Of a DNA stretch of 64,000 nt, positions 35,876 to 45,579 are shown one piece after another. Within the stretch, counting starts at the first letter, position 1; each line of letters begins with the position of its first letter. The stretch comes from Micromonospora sp. FIMYZ51 (GTDB taxonomy: Bacteria > Actinomycetota > Actinomycetes > Mycobacteriales > Micromonosporaceae). Location: positions 5,394,001-5,458,000 of the forward strand of contig NZ_CP134706.1 of the NCBI RefSeq assembly GCF_038246755.1, read 5' to 3'. The notes under the pieces are model-generated. The model saw only the letters and a list, made by a program, of their open reading frames with translations, had not been told where the DNA came from and searched no databases. The translations under genes and the position numbers were made by a program.

Positions 35876-38800
35876 TCCAGGACGCGTTGGGTGGCGGCGC
35901 GGGAGCGGCGGCCGGTGCGCAGGTACTCGTCGAGGAACTCGCCCGGGTCGTCCGCGCCGAGCAACCGGACCACCCCGGCCAGCACCACGCCGTGCCGGGG
36001 CAGTTGGTCGCCGGCCCGGCCACGGACCAGCATCAGCGCGTTGCGGACCTGTGCCGCCAGGGTCCAGCCGGCCGCCATCGCCTCGGCGTCCGCCGGGTCG
36101 ACCAGGCCGGCGTCCCGGGCGGCGGCGAGCGCGTCGAGGGTACGCGTACCGCGCAGCTGCGGGTACGCACCGGCGTGCCGCAACTGGAGCAACTGCACCG
36201 CCCACTCGACGTCGGCCAGGCCGCCCCGGCCCAGCTTGGTGTGGGTGGCCGGGTCAGCGCCTCGGGGCAGTCGCTCGGTCTCCACCCGCGCCTTGATCCG
36301 GCGGATCTCGATTATCTGTTCGCGGGTCAGCCCGTCGGCCGGGTACCGGACCGGATCGACAAGCTGCTCGAACCGGGTGCCCAGCTCGGCGTCGCCGGCC
36401 ACACAGCGGGCCCGCAGCAGGGCCTGTGCCTCCCACACCCGCGACCAGCGGGCGTAGTACTGCTGGTAGGCGGCGAGGCTGCGGACCAGTGGACCCTGCC
36501 GCCCCTCCGGGCGCAGGTCGGCGTCGACGCCGAGCGCCGGATCGGGCGCGGGCATGCCGAGCAGCCGGCGCAGCTCCTCGGCGATGGCCTGGGCGGCGGC
36601 ACTGGCCGCGCTCTCGGTGACGCCCTCCGGCGGCTCGTAGACGAAGAGCACGTCGGCGTCGGACAGGTAGTTTGACTCGTAGCCGCCGAGCCGGCCCATC
36701 CCGATCACCGCGAACCGCAGGTCCGGCAGGGCCGGTTGGGCGGCCCGGGCGGTGCGTAGCGCGGCGGCGAGGGTGGCGTCGGTGACGGCGGCGAGCGCGG
36801 AGCCGACCGCCGTGATGTCGGTAAGGGCGGGCGTCGGCCGGCCACCGTCCGGACGCGACGGAGCGAGTGAGCCGGCGCGGCTGAGCACGTCGGCGCAGGC
36901 GAGGCGGAGCAGTTCCCGTCGGCGCAGCGCGCGTACCGCCCGGATGGCCTCGACCGGGTCGTCGGCGTGCCGGGCCGCGGCGGCGGCGAAGCCGTCGTAG
37001 AGCACCTCGCGGGGCCGGGGACGCAGCTCGCTCTCCTCGGCCAGCAGGCGCAGCGCCTCGGGTTCGCGGGCCAGCAGGTCGGCGACGTACCGGGACGAGG
37101 AGAGCACCCGGGCCAACCGTCGGGCCACCGGCCCGGAGTCGCGCAGCAGTCGCAGGTACCACGGGGTGCTGCCGAGCGAGTCGGAGACCTGGCGGTAGTT
37201 GAGCAGGCCCCGGTCCGGTTCGGGGGCGTCGGCGAACTCGCTGAGCAGCACCGGCAGCAGGGTGCGCTGGATGGCGGCGGTGCGGCTCACCCCGCCGGTC
37301 AGGGCCTGGAGGTGACGCAGCGCCCCGGCCGGGTCGGCGAAGCCGAGGATCTCCAGGCGGTGGCGGGCCGCCTGCGGGGTCAGCCGCAGCCCGTCGGCCG
37401 GTACCCGGGCCACCGACTCCAGCAGCGGCCGGTAGAGCAGTTTGGCGTGCAGCCGGCGTACCTCGGTGGCGTGGGTGACCCACTCGGCGCGGAACTCCTC
37501 CACGGCGCTGCGGCCGGGGGTGGCGGTGTAGCCGAGCGCGCCGGCGAGCCAGCGCAGGGCCCCCGGCTCGGCCGGCACGGTGTGGGTCCGCCGCAGACCC
37601 TGTAGTTGCAGGCGGTGCTCGACGCCGCGCAGGAAGCGGTAGCCGCGCAGCAGCGCCTCCCCGTCGGCCCGGCCGACGTAGCCGCCGGTGACCAGCGCCC
37701 GCAGCGCGGGGATGGTGCCGGGGGCGCGCAGCGACTCGTCGCCGCGCCCGTGCACCAACTGGAGCAGCTGTACCGCGAACTCGATGTCGCGCAGCCCACC
37801 CGGGCCGCGTTTGATCTCGCGTTCCAGCTCCTTCGGCGGGATGTTGTCGATGATTTTCCGGCGCATCGCGCGGACGTCCTCGACCGCCTCCGGGCGTTCG
37901 GCGGCCTGCCAGAGCAGCGGGGACAGGGCGTCGATCCACTCCCGGCCCAGCGCCAGGTCACCGGCGGCCGGGCGGGCCTTGAGCAGGGCCTGGAACTCCC
38001 AGGTACGCGCCCACCGCCGGTAGTACGCCAGATGGCTGGCGAGGGTACGCACCAGCGGCCCCCGGTTGCCCTCGGGGCGCAGCGCGGCGTCGACCGGCCA
38101 GGCCACCAGCCCGCAGATGTGGATCAGCCGGGTGGCCACGGTGGTGGCGGTGGTCAGGTCGTCGTCCTCGGCGGCCACGAAGATCACGTCGACGTCGGAG
38201 ACGTAGTTCAGCTCGCCGCCACCGCACTTGCCCATCGCCACCACCGCCAGCCGCGGCTGCCGGGTGCCCTCGGGCAGCTCACCCACGGCGATCGCGTACG
38301 CGGCCGAGAGGGTGGCGTCGGCAAGCGTGGAGAGGGCGGCCATGGTCTGTTCCAGGCCGCGTCCGCCGGTCAGGTCGGCCGCCGCGATGCGCAACAGCGC
38401 CAGCCGGTACGCGCGCCGCAGCGCCGCCACCGGATTGCCGGCACCGGCGCGACCCGACGCGACCGCACCGGCGCGACCCGGCGCTGGAGCGTCTTCGGGC
38501 GCTGCCGTCGGCAGCCAGTCGACGTTCAGCCGCCCGTCGGCGGTCGGCGCCAGCCCGTCCGCCTCGGTGCGCAACACCGGCCACTGGTCGGGGTTGGCGA
38601 CCAGGTGGTCCCCGAGCGCGGCGGAGGCGCCCAGCACGGCGATCAGCCGGCGGCGCAGCCCCGGATCGTCGGCCAGGGCGGCGAGCAGCGTGGAGCCGGC
38701 GGCGATCCCGGCGGCAGGATCGGCCACCGTGCCGGTCGGGCCGGTCTCGGCGCGTTGCTCGGACTCGACCAGCCGGTGCAGCTGGCGCAGCGCCAGATCC

Positions 38801-38991
38801 GGGTCGGCGGCCCGGGACAGCGCGGTGAGCAGCTCCTGGGCCCGTTCGTCGGTGGGTTCCTGCGGCTCCGGTCGCCACAGGCCGAGCCCGCTCGGGCCGA
38901 GCAGGTCGGCGGCGCGGGCGCCGCCGTCGTCGTCGGCGCTGCCGAAGCCGTAGCGGGCGAGCCGGCCCGTGGCGCTCGTCGGCCGCCCCAT
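35869..38991 (-). CDS. glnE: Glutamine synthetase adenylyltransferase/deadenylase GlnE
   Basis: Bifunctional regulator that adds or removes AMP on the GlnA tyrosine according to nitrogen status; 1040 residues. Two nucleotidyltransferase halves are visible: GKCGGGELNYVSDVDVIF in the N-terminal (deadenylase-type) half and GMGRLGGYESNYLSDADVLF in the C-terminal (adenylylase-type) half, each with the GG...D-x-D pattern and each followed by a GlnD-UTase-like helical domain. ATG 38991 overlaps the stop of the amidotransferase gene as TGATG, implying coupling. The final codon and stop lie in the 57-nt repeat. Its target, glnA, is 12 kb upstream. Confidence 0.96.
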   Translation of the reverse strand: MGRPTSATGRLARYGFGSADDDGGARAADLLGPSGLGLWRPEPQEPTDERAQELLTALSRAADPDLALRQLHRLVESEQRAETGPTGTVADPAAGIAAGSTLLAALADDPGLRRRLIAVLGASAALGDHLVANPDQWPVLRTEADGLAPTADGRLNVDWLPTAAPEDAPAPGRAGAVASGRAGAGNPVAALRRAYRLALLRIAAADLTGGRGLEQTMAALSTLADATLSAAYAIAVGELPEGTRQPRLAVVAMGKCGGGELNYVSDVDVIFVAAEDDDLTTATTVATRLIHICGLVAWPVDAALRPEGNRGPLVRTLASHLAYYRRWARTWEFQALLKARPAAGDLALGREWIDALSPLLWQAAERPEAVEDVRAMRRKIIDNIPPKELEREIKRGPGGLRDIEFAVQLLQLVHGRGDESLRAPGTIPALRALVTGGYVGRADGEALLRGYRFLRGVEHRLQLQGLRRTHTVPAEPGALRWLAGALGYTATPGRSAVEEFRAEWVTHATEVRRLHAKLLYRPLLESVARVPADGLRLTPQAARHRLEILGFADPAGALRHLQALTGGVSRTAAIQRTLLPVLLSEFADAPEPDRGLLNYRQVSDSLGSTPWYLRLLRDSGPVARRLARVLSSSRYVADLLAREPEALRLLAEESELRPRPREVLYDGFAAAAARHADDPVEAIRAVRALRRRELLRLACADVLSRAGSLAPSRPDGGRPTPALTDITAVGSALAAVTDATLAAALRTARAAQPALPDLRFAVIGMGRLGGYESNYLSDADVLFVYEPPEGVTESAASAAAQAIAEELRRLLGMPAPDPALGVDADLRPEGRQGPLVRSLAAYQQYYARWSRVWEAQALLRARCVAGDAELGTRFEQLVDPVRYPADGLTREQIIEIRRIKARVETERLPRGADPATHTKLGRGGLADVEWAVQLLQLRHAGAYPQLRGTRTLDALAAARDAGLVDPADAEAMAAGWTLAAQVRNALMLVRGRAGDQLPRHGVVLAGVVRLLGADDPGEFLDEYLRTGRRSRAATQRVLEM

Positions 38992-39758
38992 CAGTGCCCG
39001 AGCAGCGGCAGGCTGCGGCGCGACCCGCTGTCGTCCAACTCGCCGAGCGCCAGCGCGGCGAACCGCGCGGCAAAGGGCTGCCAGACCTCCTCGATGTCGA
39101 CAAGTACCGCGTCGCAGGCGGCGATCACCAGCTGTGGGTCGTAACCCAGCTCGGCCAGGAGCGCCGAGTCGTTGGCCCACTCGGCGATCATCGCGGTGTC
39201 GCACTCGATGTGGAACTGGAGGCCCCAGGCCCGGTCACCGAGCCGGAACGCCTGGTTCGGGTAGCGGGTGGAGGCGGCCAGCAGGGTGGCGCCGACGGGT
39301 AGCTCGGTGATCTCGTCGGCGTGCCACTGGAGCACGTCCGGAATCAGCGGCACGTACCGGAAGAGCAGGTCCGTCTCGGCGGCGTCGCGCCGACCCACCA
39401 CCGCCGGGCCGACCTCGGGCCCGGACGGGCTGCGCTCGACCGTGCCGGCGTGCGCGGTGGCGAGCAGTTGCGCGCCGAGGCAGACACCAAGCGTCGGCGT
39501 CCGGTGTCGGACCGCCTTGCGCAACAGCCCCTCCACGGCCGGGAACCACGGCGCCCCGGGGGAGCCGTCGCTTCCCGGGTACGCCTGCTGGTCGCCGCCG
39601 AGCACCACGAGCGCGGCGTGTCCGGCCAGATCGGGGGGCAGTTCGTCGCCCGCGTACGGGCGGGTCACCGACAGGTCGAGGCCGGCCTCGGTCAGCCACT
39701 CGCCCAGCCGCCGCACATCGTCGGTCGGGTCGTTCTCGATCACCAACGCGGTTGCCAC
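38991..39758 (-). CDS. Class I glutamine amidotransferase-like protein
   Basis: A 255-residue GuaA-type glutaminase fold with nucleophile C93 in GVCLGAQLL, H183 and E185 in LQFHIE, and an oxyanion strand near VVLGGDQQAYPG. No synthetase domain is attached. Stand-alone members hydrolyse gamma-glutamyl compounds or act with unknown partners. TAGCCT (complement of 39766-39771) lies 7 nt before the GTG start, a leaderless arrangement. Its stop overlaps glnE, tying it to nitrogen metabolism; a role in gamma-glutamyl catabolism is inference. Confidence 0.92.
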   Translation of the reverse strand: MATALVIENDPTDDVRRLGEWLTEAGLDLSVTRPYAGDELPPDLAGHAALVVLGGDQQAYPGSDGSPGAPWFPAVEGLLRKAVRHRTPTLGVCLGAQLLATAHAGTVERSPSGPEVGPAVVGRRDAAETDLLFRYVPLIPDVLQWHADEITELPVGATLLAASTRYPNQAFRLGDRAWGLQFHIECDTAMIAEWANDSALLAELGYDPQLVIAACDAVLVDIEEVWQPFAARFAALALGELDDSGSRRSLPLLGH

Positions 39759-39818
39759 GCCGTCGAGGCTATCGGGTCCCGCCGACCGGGGCGGTGCGCG
39801 GGACTAGGCTCTTGCGCT

Positions 39819-40760
39819 GTGTCCGACCACACCGCCTCCGACCACGTGGTACGCCCGCCGGCGCTGCGTCCGGGTGATGCGGTGATGCTGGTCTCGCCCT
39901 CGGGACCGACTCGCCCGGAACGGGTGGCCCGAGGCATCGAACTGCTCACCGGTTGGGGGCTGCGGCCGGTGCTCGCGCCGAACGTGTACGCCCGGCACGG
40001 CTACCTGGCCGGCACCGACGCGTTGCGGGCCGCCGACCTGAACACCGCCTTCGCCGATCCCGAGATCCGCGGCGTGATCTGCACCCGTGGCGGTTACGGC
40101 GCGCAGCGGGTGGTGGACGCCATCGACATGGCCACGGTCCGCCGTGATCCGAAGGTGGTGGCCGGGTTTTCCGACATCACCGCCCTCCAGTTGGCGCTCT
40201 GGCGTGGCGTCCGGCTCGCCGGGGTGCACGGGCCCGGCGCGGCCTGGCGGGACGAGCGCACCCCGCTGGCCTCGGCGGAGTCGCTGCACGCCGCGTTGAC
40301 CACCACCGCGCCGGTCACCGTACGCGCCGTGCCGACCGAGGAAACCTTCGGCGTACGGGTGCCGGGGCGGGCCGTCGGCCGGCTGCTGGGCGGCAACCTC
40401 TGCCTGGTGGTGGCCTCGCTCGGCACCCCGGACATGCCGGACCTGACCGGGGCGGTGCTGCTGCTGGAGGACGTGCAGGAGCCGCCGTACAAGGTCGATC
40501 GGATGCTGACCCAGCTGCGCCGCGCCGGTGCGCTGGACGGGCTGGCCGGGGTGGCGGTGGGCCAGTTCAGCGACTGCGCGGACGGTTGGCCGATCGGCGT
40601 CGCCGACGTGCTCACCGAACGGCTCGGCGACCTGGGTGTGCCGGTACTTGGCGGCCTGCCGATCGGCCACGGGCCCGGTCAGCTCACCGTCCCGGTCGGC
40701 ACCCGGGCCACCCTCGACGCCGCCGCCGGCACGCTGACCGTCACCGCCGCCGTCCGCTGA
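39819..40760 (+). CDS. LD-carboxypeptidase (peptidase family S66)
   Basis: Muramoyltetrapeptide carboxypeptidase-like serine enzyme, 313 residues, cleaving L,D-bonds in murein peptides or microcin-like compounds, cytosolic. Ser-Glu-His triad: S118 in GFSDITAL, Glu in LLLEDVQEPPYKVDRML, and His in GLPIGHGPGQ. ICTRGGYG is the oxyanion region. The GTG lies 8 nt after TAGGCT (39805-39810), a leaderless start; the gene is divergent from the amidotransferase with only 60 nt between starts, so two such promoters are packed back to back. Confidence 0.93.
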   Translation: MSDHTASDHVVRPPALRPGDAVMLVSPSGPTRPERVARGIELLTGWGLRPVLAPNVYARHGYLAGTDALRAADLNTAFADPEIRGVICTRGGYGAQRVVDAIDMATVRRDPKVVAGFSDITALQLALWRGVRLAGVHGPGAAWRDERTPLASAESLHAALTTTAPVTVRAVPTEETFGVRVPGRAVGRLLGGNLCLVVASLGTPDMPDLTGAVLLLEDVQEPPYKVDRMLTQLRRAGALDGLAGVAVGQFSDCADGWPIGVADVLTERLGDLGVPVLGGLPIGHGPGQLTVPVGTRATLDAAAGTLTVTAAVR

Positions 40761-40914
40761 CCTTGGCAAGCGAGGACGAAATGCGCCGCAGCTAGTCATT
40801 TGTTCGGTTCATCGTTCACTTTTGCCAGCTCGCTGACAGCATCGGCACGGGTGATCCTCAGTCGAGGCGGTCACTGTCGGTGACGTAAGCAATCACCGAC
40901 GAGTTGGAGGATCG

Positions 40915-41430
40915 ATGTCCCGCACGATCTCGAAGAAGCACCTGCTGGGTGGGCTGGCCGCCGCCGGTGTGCTCGCGGTGGGAATCGCCGCTCCCACCGT
41001 GGCCCTCGCCGACGACAAGGCCACGCCGAGCGCCAGCGCCAGCGCCGAGGACCAGCGCACGGACGACAAGCGTCCGGAGCGCGGGGAGCACCGCCAGGCG
41101 TTCGCCGGGGCGCTCGCCGAGGAGCTGGGGGTGCCCGTCGAGAAGGTGACCGAGGCGCTGGAGAAGCTCCGCGAGCAGTACAAGCCGCAGGGCAAGCCCG
41201 ACGGTGAGCGCCGTGGTGGCGACCGTGAGCGTGGCGGTGATCGCGAGCGTGGCGGCCACCGTGGGCCGCAGGGCTCCCCCGAGGACCGCAAGCAGGCGCT
41301 TGCCGAGCGGCTCGCGAAGGCGGTCGAGGAGGGCAAGCTCACCCAGGAGCAGGCCGACGCGATCACGGCAGCCGTCGAGGCCGGTGTCTTCGGTGGCCCG
41401 GGTGCCCACGGCGAGTCCGCCGGCAAGTGA
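40915..41430 (+). CDS. Secreted charged protein of unknown function
   Basis: A 171-residue precursor with a clear signal peptide (about 1-32, LLGGLAAAGVLAVGIAAPTVALA). The mature part has two helical segments (QAFAGALAEELGVPVEKVTEALEKL and KQALAERLAKAVEEGKLTQEQADAITAAVEAG) joined by a highly charged linker with GGDRERGGDRERGG repeats. The paired helices resemble the short repeats of actinobacterial surface proteins that use an LTxEQAxAI pattern. ATG start with GGAGG four bases upstream. No enzyme motif. The 154 nt before it probably carry its promoter. Confidence 0.85.
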   Translation: MSRTISKKHLLGGLAAAGVLAVGIAAPTVALADDKATPSASASAEDQRTDDKRPERGEHRQAFAGALAEELGVPVEKVTEALEKLREQYKPQGKPDGERRGGDRERGGDRERGGHRGPQGSPEDRKQALAERLAKAVEEGKLTQEQADAITAAVEAGVFGGPGAHGESAGK

Positions 41431-41492
41431 CGCCGGGTCGTACCAACCGGTGTCAGCCGGCGGTACGGCAGGCCGATTGATCGACTCCATGA

Positions 41493-41539
41493 CGCCGGTA
41501 TGGCGGTGACCGAGTCACCGTGACACCGCCATACCGGCG
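41493..41539. terminator. Bidirectional hairpin between convergent genes
   Basis: CGCCGGTATGGCGGTG (41493-41508) pairs perfectly with 41524-41539. The loop holds a further short stem (GGTGA/TCACC). It lies between the secreted protein and the DUF350 gene. Confidence 0.75.
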
Positions 41540-41605
41540 GAACGGAGTGGATCAACCCCGAGCACGCCGGGCTCACCTACCGTGCGAGGCGAGCCGGAGG
41601 CGGCG

Positions 41606-42031
41606 TCAGGCGATGCAGGCGCAGACGATCAGCGCGGCGCCGAAGTGGCTGGCCGCGCTGACCCGGGCCACCGGGTGTGGCTCGTCGGCGCAGATGACCT
41701 CGCCGAGCTTGCCCGGGGTGAGCAGGTCCAGCACGAAGAAGGCAAGCGCCATGATGCCCAGGCCGATCAGTCCGAAGAGCACCGTCGAGGCCAGGCCCTT
41801 GGCGAAATCGTGGTAGCTGGTCAGGATCGCGGTGAACACGATCCCGGCGACACCGAGCTGGTTGGCGGCAAGCAGCAGACCCGCGTTGGCGTTGCGGCGT
41901 ACCCAGATCAGGTCCCGCAGCTTGCCGGGCGTCAGCAGGTCGACCAGCACGAACCCGGCGGCCATCAGGCCGACCCCGACGATTCCGAACACCACGCTCT
42001 GCCAGGCTCCGCTGAGCAGATCCTCCAGCAC
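41606..42031 (-). CDS. DUF350 membrane protein
   Basis: A 141-residue protein with four membrane helices arranged as two similar halves. Each half contains VLVDLLTPGKL or VLDLLTPGKL and a G-rich helix (GIVGVGLMAAGF / GLIGLGIMALAF), an internal duplication typical of DUF350 (YjfL-like). Function unknown; in other bacteria it is linked to membrane or polyamine-related operons. ATG start at 42031. The nearest gene on the strand, the GlnA2-type gene, ends 121 nt before it, with a hairpin between. Confidence 0.88.
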   Translation of the reverse strand: MLEDLLSGAWQSVVFGIVGVGLMAAGFVLVDLLTPGKLRDLIWVRRNANAGLLLAANQLGVAGIVFTAILTSYHDFAKGLASTVLFGLIGLGIMALAFFVLDLLTPGKLGEVICADEPHPVARVSAASHFGAALIVCACIA

Positions 42032-42062
42032 CGACTGCCTCCCCGACCGTCGCCGACCGTTT

Positions 42063-42086
42063 CCGTGCCGGCGGACGCCGGCACGG
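42063..42086 (-). terminator. Hairpin behind the second glutamine synthetase-like gene
   Basis: CCGTGCCGGC (42063-42072) pairs with GCCGGCACGG (42077-42086) around a 4-nt loop, 66 nt after the stop of the upstream minus-strand gene. No U-tract. Confidence 0.65.
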
Positions 42087-42152
42087 TGATCGAGACGATA
42101 GCGGGAACGCGCAACGCCGGATCGACCGGCGCGGGCCAGAGCGCGGCGCGGG

Positions 42153-43502
42153 CTAGAGCGACAGGTAACGCTGCCGCTCGTACGGGGTCACCTCGCGGCG
42201 GTACTGCTCCCACTCGGAGCGCTTGTTACGCAGGACGAAGTCGAAGACGTGCTCGCCGAGCACCTCGGCGACCAGCTCCGAGTCGGCCATCACGTCGATC
42301 GCCTCGGCGAGGTTCTCCGGCAGCGGCTCGTACCCCATCGCCCGTCGCTCGGCGCTGGTCAGCGACCAGACGTCGTCCTCGGCGCCCGGCGGCAGCTCGT
42401 AGCCCTCCTCGATGCCCTTCATCCCGGCGCCGAGCAGCACCGCGAAGGCGAGGTACGGGTTGGCGGCCGAGTCGGGTGAGCGGATCTCCACCCGGGCCGA
42501 GTTCGGCTTGCCGTACGCCGGGACGCGGACCAGCGCGGAACGGTTCAGGTGACCCCAGCAGACGTACGCCGGGCTCTCGGTGACCCGGTCCGGCAGCGCC
42601 TGCGGGAAGAGCCGCTTGTACGAGTTGACCCACTGGTTGGTGACCGCGGTGTACTCCCGCGCGTGGGTCAGCAGCCCGGCGATGAAGGCCCGCGCGACCT
42701 TCGACAGCTTCATCGGGTCGCTCGGGTCGTGGAACGCGTTGCGCTCCCCCTCGAACAGCGACAGGTGGGTGTGCATCCCGCTGCCCGGCTGGTCGGTGAA
42801 GGGCTTCGGCATGAAGGTGGCCTGCACCCCGGTGGAAAGTGCCACCTCCTTGACCACGTGCCGGAACGTCATGATGTTGTCGGCGGTGGTGAGCGCGTCC
42901 GCGTAGCGCAGGTCGATCTCCTGCTGCCCGGGGGCGACCTCGTGGTGGCTGTACTCGACCGAGATGCCGATCCGCTCCAACGCGAGCACCGCCTGGCGGC
43001 GGAAGTCCCGCGCCACCGCGTGGGTGGTGTGCTCGAAGTAGCCGCCGGTGTCCACCGGCACCGGCACGCTGCCGTCCGCCGGCCCGTTCTCCAACAGGAA
43101 GAACTCGATCTCCGGGTGGGTGTAGAAGGTGAAGCCCTTCTCCGCCGCCCGGGACAGCGCCCGGCGCAGCACGTGCCGGGGGTCGGCCCAGGCCGGGCTG
43201 CCGTCGGGGAGCAGGATGTCGCAGAACATCCGGGCGCTCTCGCCGCTCACCCCGCCCTCGAACGGGAAGACCTGGAAGGTGGTCGGGTCCGGCATGGCCA
43301 CCATGTCCGACTCGAAGACCCGGGCGAAGCCCTCGATCGCCGAGCCGTCGAACCCGATGCCCTCGTCGAAGGCGGACTCCAGCTCGGCGGGGGCGACCGA
43401 CACGCTCTTGAGCGTGCCGAGCACGTCGGTGAACCAGAGCCGGACGAAGCGGATGTCCCGCTCTTCCAGCGTACGGAGGACGAACTCCTGCTGACGGTCC
43501 AC
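42153..43502 (-). CDS. glnA2: Glutamine synthetase-like protein, GlnA2 type
   Basis: A 449-residue glutamine synthetase family member with GIGFDGSAIEGF, the metal-site HPEIEFFLLE, and TFMPKPFTDQPGSGMH in the ATP site. The adenylylation-loop tyrosine of GlnA1 is replaced by a shorter PPGAEDDVWSL segment, so GlnE should not act on it. The gene keeps the Rv2222c/SCO2241 position. In Streptomyces the GlnA2 homologue is a gamma-glutamylpolyamine synthetase, a possible activity here. GTG start at 43502; the promoter faces nadE across a 199-nt gap. Confidence 0.93.
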   Translation of the reverse strand: MDRQQEFVLRTLEERDIRFVRLWFTDVLGTLKSVSVAPAELESAFDEGIGFDGSAIEGFARVFESDMVAMPDPTTFQVFPFEGGVSGESARMFCDILLPDGSPAWADPRHVLRRALSRAAEKGFTFYTHPEIEFFLLENGPADGSVPVPVDTGGYFEHTTHAVARDFRRQAVLALERIGISVEYSHHEVAPGQQEIDLRYADALTTADNIMTFRHVVKEVALSTGVQATFMPKPFTDQPGSGMHTHLSLFEGERNAFHDPSDPMKLSKVARAFIAGLLTHAREYTAVTNQWVNSYKRLFPQALPDRVTESPAYVCWGHLNRSALVRVPAYGKPNSARVEIRSPDSAANPYLAFAVLLGAGMKGIEEGYELPPGAEDDVWSLTSAERRAMGYEPLPENLAEAIDVMADSELVAEVLGEHVFDFVLRNKRSEWEQYRREVTPYERQRYLSL

Positions 43503-43701
43503 TGTCCCAACCTTCCGCGACTCAATGTCCGCCTTCGGCCGGGCTTTACCCGACCTGACCGACCAGTCTTCACCGGCCCGATTACGCAGACGTTACGCGA
43601 ATCGCCGGCATCATGCCCCGTGCAGTCCCGACCGGCGGACCCGCGGTCAGCTGTGCCGGCGCCCACGTGTCGAGCTGACCCCACTGGGGCAAGATGAGGG
43701 C

Positions 43702-45468
43702 ATGCCCACCCTGCGTCTTGCTCTGTGCCAGGTCAACCCCGCCGTCGGTGACCTCACCGGCAACGCCGGCCTCGTCCGTGCCTGGACCCGCCGGGCCGCC
43801 GACGCCGGTGCCCAGCTGGTGCTCTTCCCGGAGATGGTACTGACCGGCTACCCGGTCGAGGACCTGGTCTTCCGGCGGTCCTTCGTCGCCGCGTCGAAGG
43901 CGGCGCTCGACCGGCTCGCCGCCGACCTCGCCACGGACGGGCTGGGCGAACTGCCGGTCGTGGTCGGCTATCTCGACGCCGACGGTCCGCCGCAGGTCAG
44001 TGGGGACGCCGAGCCCGGTCGGGGGGCCCGCAACGCGGCCGCGCTGCTGCACCGGGGCGAGATCGTGGCCACCTACTTCAAGCACCACCTGCCCAACTAC
44101 GGCGTCTTCGACGAGGACCGCTACTTCGTGCCCGGGGACACCCTCACCGTGGTCCGCCTCGGTGGCGTGGACGTGGCGCTGACCATCTGCGAGGACCTGT
44201 GGCAGGCCGGCGGTCCGTTCGCCGCCGCCGGGCAGGCGGGGGTCGGGCTGGTGGTCAACATCAACGGCTCGCCGTACGAGCTGAACAAGGACGACGTACG
44301 GCTGCCGGTGGTCCGTCGCCGGGCCGCCGAGGCCGGGGCCACCATCGCGTACGTCAACATGATCGGCGGCCAGGACGAGTTGGTCTTCGAGGGCGACTCG
44401 ATGATCGTCGCGCCGGACGGCACGCTGCTGACCCGAGCGCCGCAGTTCGTCGAGCACCTGCTCGTACACGATGTGGAGCTGCCGGCGGCGGGCGACGGCG
44501 CCGCCGGCATGGCCGGCGCGGAACTCGCCGACGGGCTGCGGGTGGTACGCCGTACGGTCGAGGGCATCCCACCGGCGCCGACCGGCCCGGCGGCCGTGGG
44601 TGGGATCATCGAGCCGGTCGCCGACGAGGCGGAGGTGTGGCAGGCGCTGGTGCTCGGGCTGCGCGACTACGTCGACAAGAACCGCTTCCCGTCGGTGGTG
44701 CTCGGCCTCTCCGGCGGCATCGACTCGGCGGTGGTGGCGGCCATCGCGGTGGACGCGCTCGGCGCCGACCGGGTGGTGGGGGTCTCCATGCCCAGTCAGC
44801 ACTCCTCGGAGCACAGCCGGGAGGACGCGGCGGAACTGGCCAAGCGCACCGGGCTGGATTTCCGAATCGAGCCGATCCAGCCGATGGTGGACACCTTCCT
44901 GGCGAACATGTCGCTCTCCGGGGTGGCGGTGGAGAACCTCCAGGCCCGGGTACGCGGCGTGATCCTGATGGCCCTGTCCAACCAGGAGGGGCCGCTGGTG
45001 CTCACCACCGGCAACAAGAGCGAGCTGGCGGTCGGCTACTCCACCCTCTACGGCGACTCGGTCGGTGGCTTCAACCCGATCAAGGACGTCTGGAAGACGC
45101 TGGTCTGGCGGCTGGCCAAGTGGCGCAACGTTGAGGCGGCCCGCGCGGGCGCGACCCCGCCGATCCCGGAGAACTCGATCGGCAAGCCGCCCAGCGCCGA
45201 GCTGAGTCCCGGCCAGCTCGACAGCGACTCGCTGCCCGACTACGACGTACTCGATCCGATCCTGATCGGTTACATCGACGGCGATCTCGGCCGCGAGGGT
45301 CTGGTGGCCTCCGGCCACGACCCGGCGGTGGTGGACAAGGTGCTGCGGATGGTGGATACCGCGGAGTACAAGCGCCGCCAGTCCGCTCCCGGTACGAAGA
45401 TCTCCATGAAGGCGTTCGGCCGGGACCGACGCCTGCCGATCACCAACCGCTGGCGGGAGGACGGCTGA
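43702..45468 (+). CDS. nadE: Glutamine-dependent NAD+ synthetase
   Basis: Last step of NAD synthesis: amidates deamido-NAD using glutamine-derived ammonia and ATP. 588 residues. The N-terminal nitrilase-type glutaminase shows Glu in LFPEMVLTGYP, Lys in YFKHHLPNY and Cys in ALTICEDLW. The C-terminal NAD synthetase domain shows the pyrophosphate loop LGLSGGIDSAVV and TGNKSELAVGYSTLYGDSVGG. ATG 43702 starts directly with the nitrilase strand; no clear ribosome-binding site. Free-standing, 111 nt before panB. Confidence 0.96.
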   Translation: MPTLRLALCQVNPAVGDLTGNAGLVRAWTRRAADAGAQLVLFPEMVLTGYPVEDLVFRRSFVAASKAALDRLAADLATDGLGELPVVVGYLDADGPPQVSGDAEPGRGARNAAALLHRGEIVATYFKHHLPNYGVFDEDRYFVPGDTLTVVRLGGVDVALTICEDLWQAGGPFAAAGQAGVGLVVNINGSPYELNKDDVRLPVVRRRAAEAGATIAYVNMIGGQDELVFEGDSMIVAPDGTLLTRAPQFVEHLLVHDVELPAAGDGAAGMAGAELADGLRVVRRTVEGIPPAPTGPAAVGGIIEPVADEAEVWQALVLGLRDYVDKNRFPSVVLGLSGGIDSAVVAAIAVDALGADRVVGVSMPSQHSSEHSREDAAELAKRTGLDFRIEPIQPMVDTFLANMSLSGVAVENLQARVRGVILMALSNQEGPLVLTTGNKSELAVGYSTLYGDSVGGFNPIKDVWKTLVWRLAKWRNVEAARAGATPPIPENSIGKPPSAELSPGQLDSDSLPDYDVLDPILIGYIDGDLGREGLVASGHDPAVVDKVLRMVDTAEYKRRQSAPGTKISMKAFGRDRRLPITNRWREDG

Positions 45469-45579
45469 GCGCCGGGGAGTGACTTCCTCCACTCCGCCCT
45501 GCCATCGGCCGCCTGGTTGATGGGACGATCGCGGCGGAGCCCGGGGACCGCGTACGCGGCCTCGAGGAAGGAGACAGTC

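Noticed and set aside
38992..39204. 71-codon N-terminal extension of GlnE
   Set aside because: It overlaps the amidotransferase gene; the conserved GlnE start MGRPTSATGRLARYGF follows at 38991 with a TGATG overlap.
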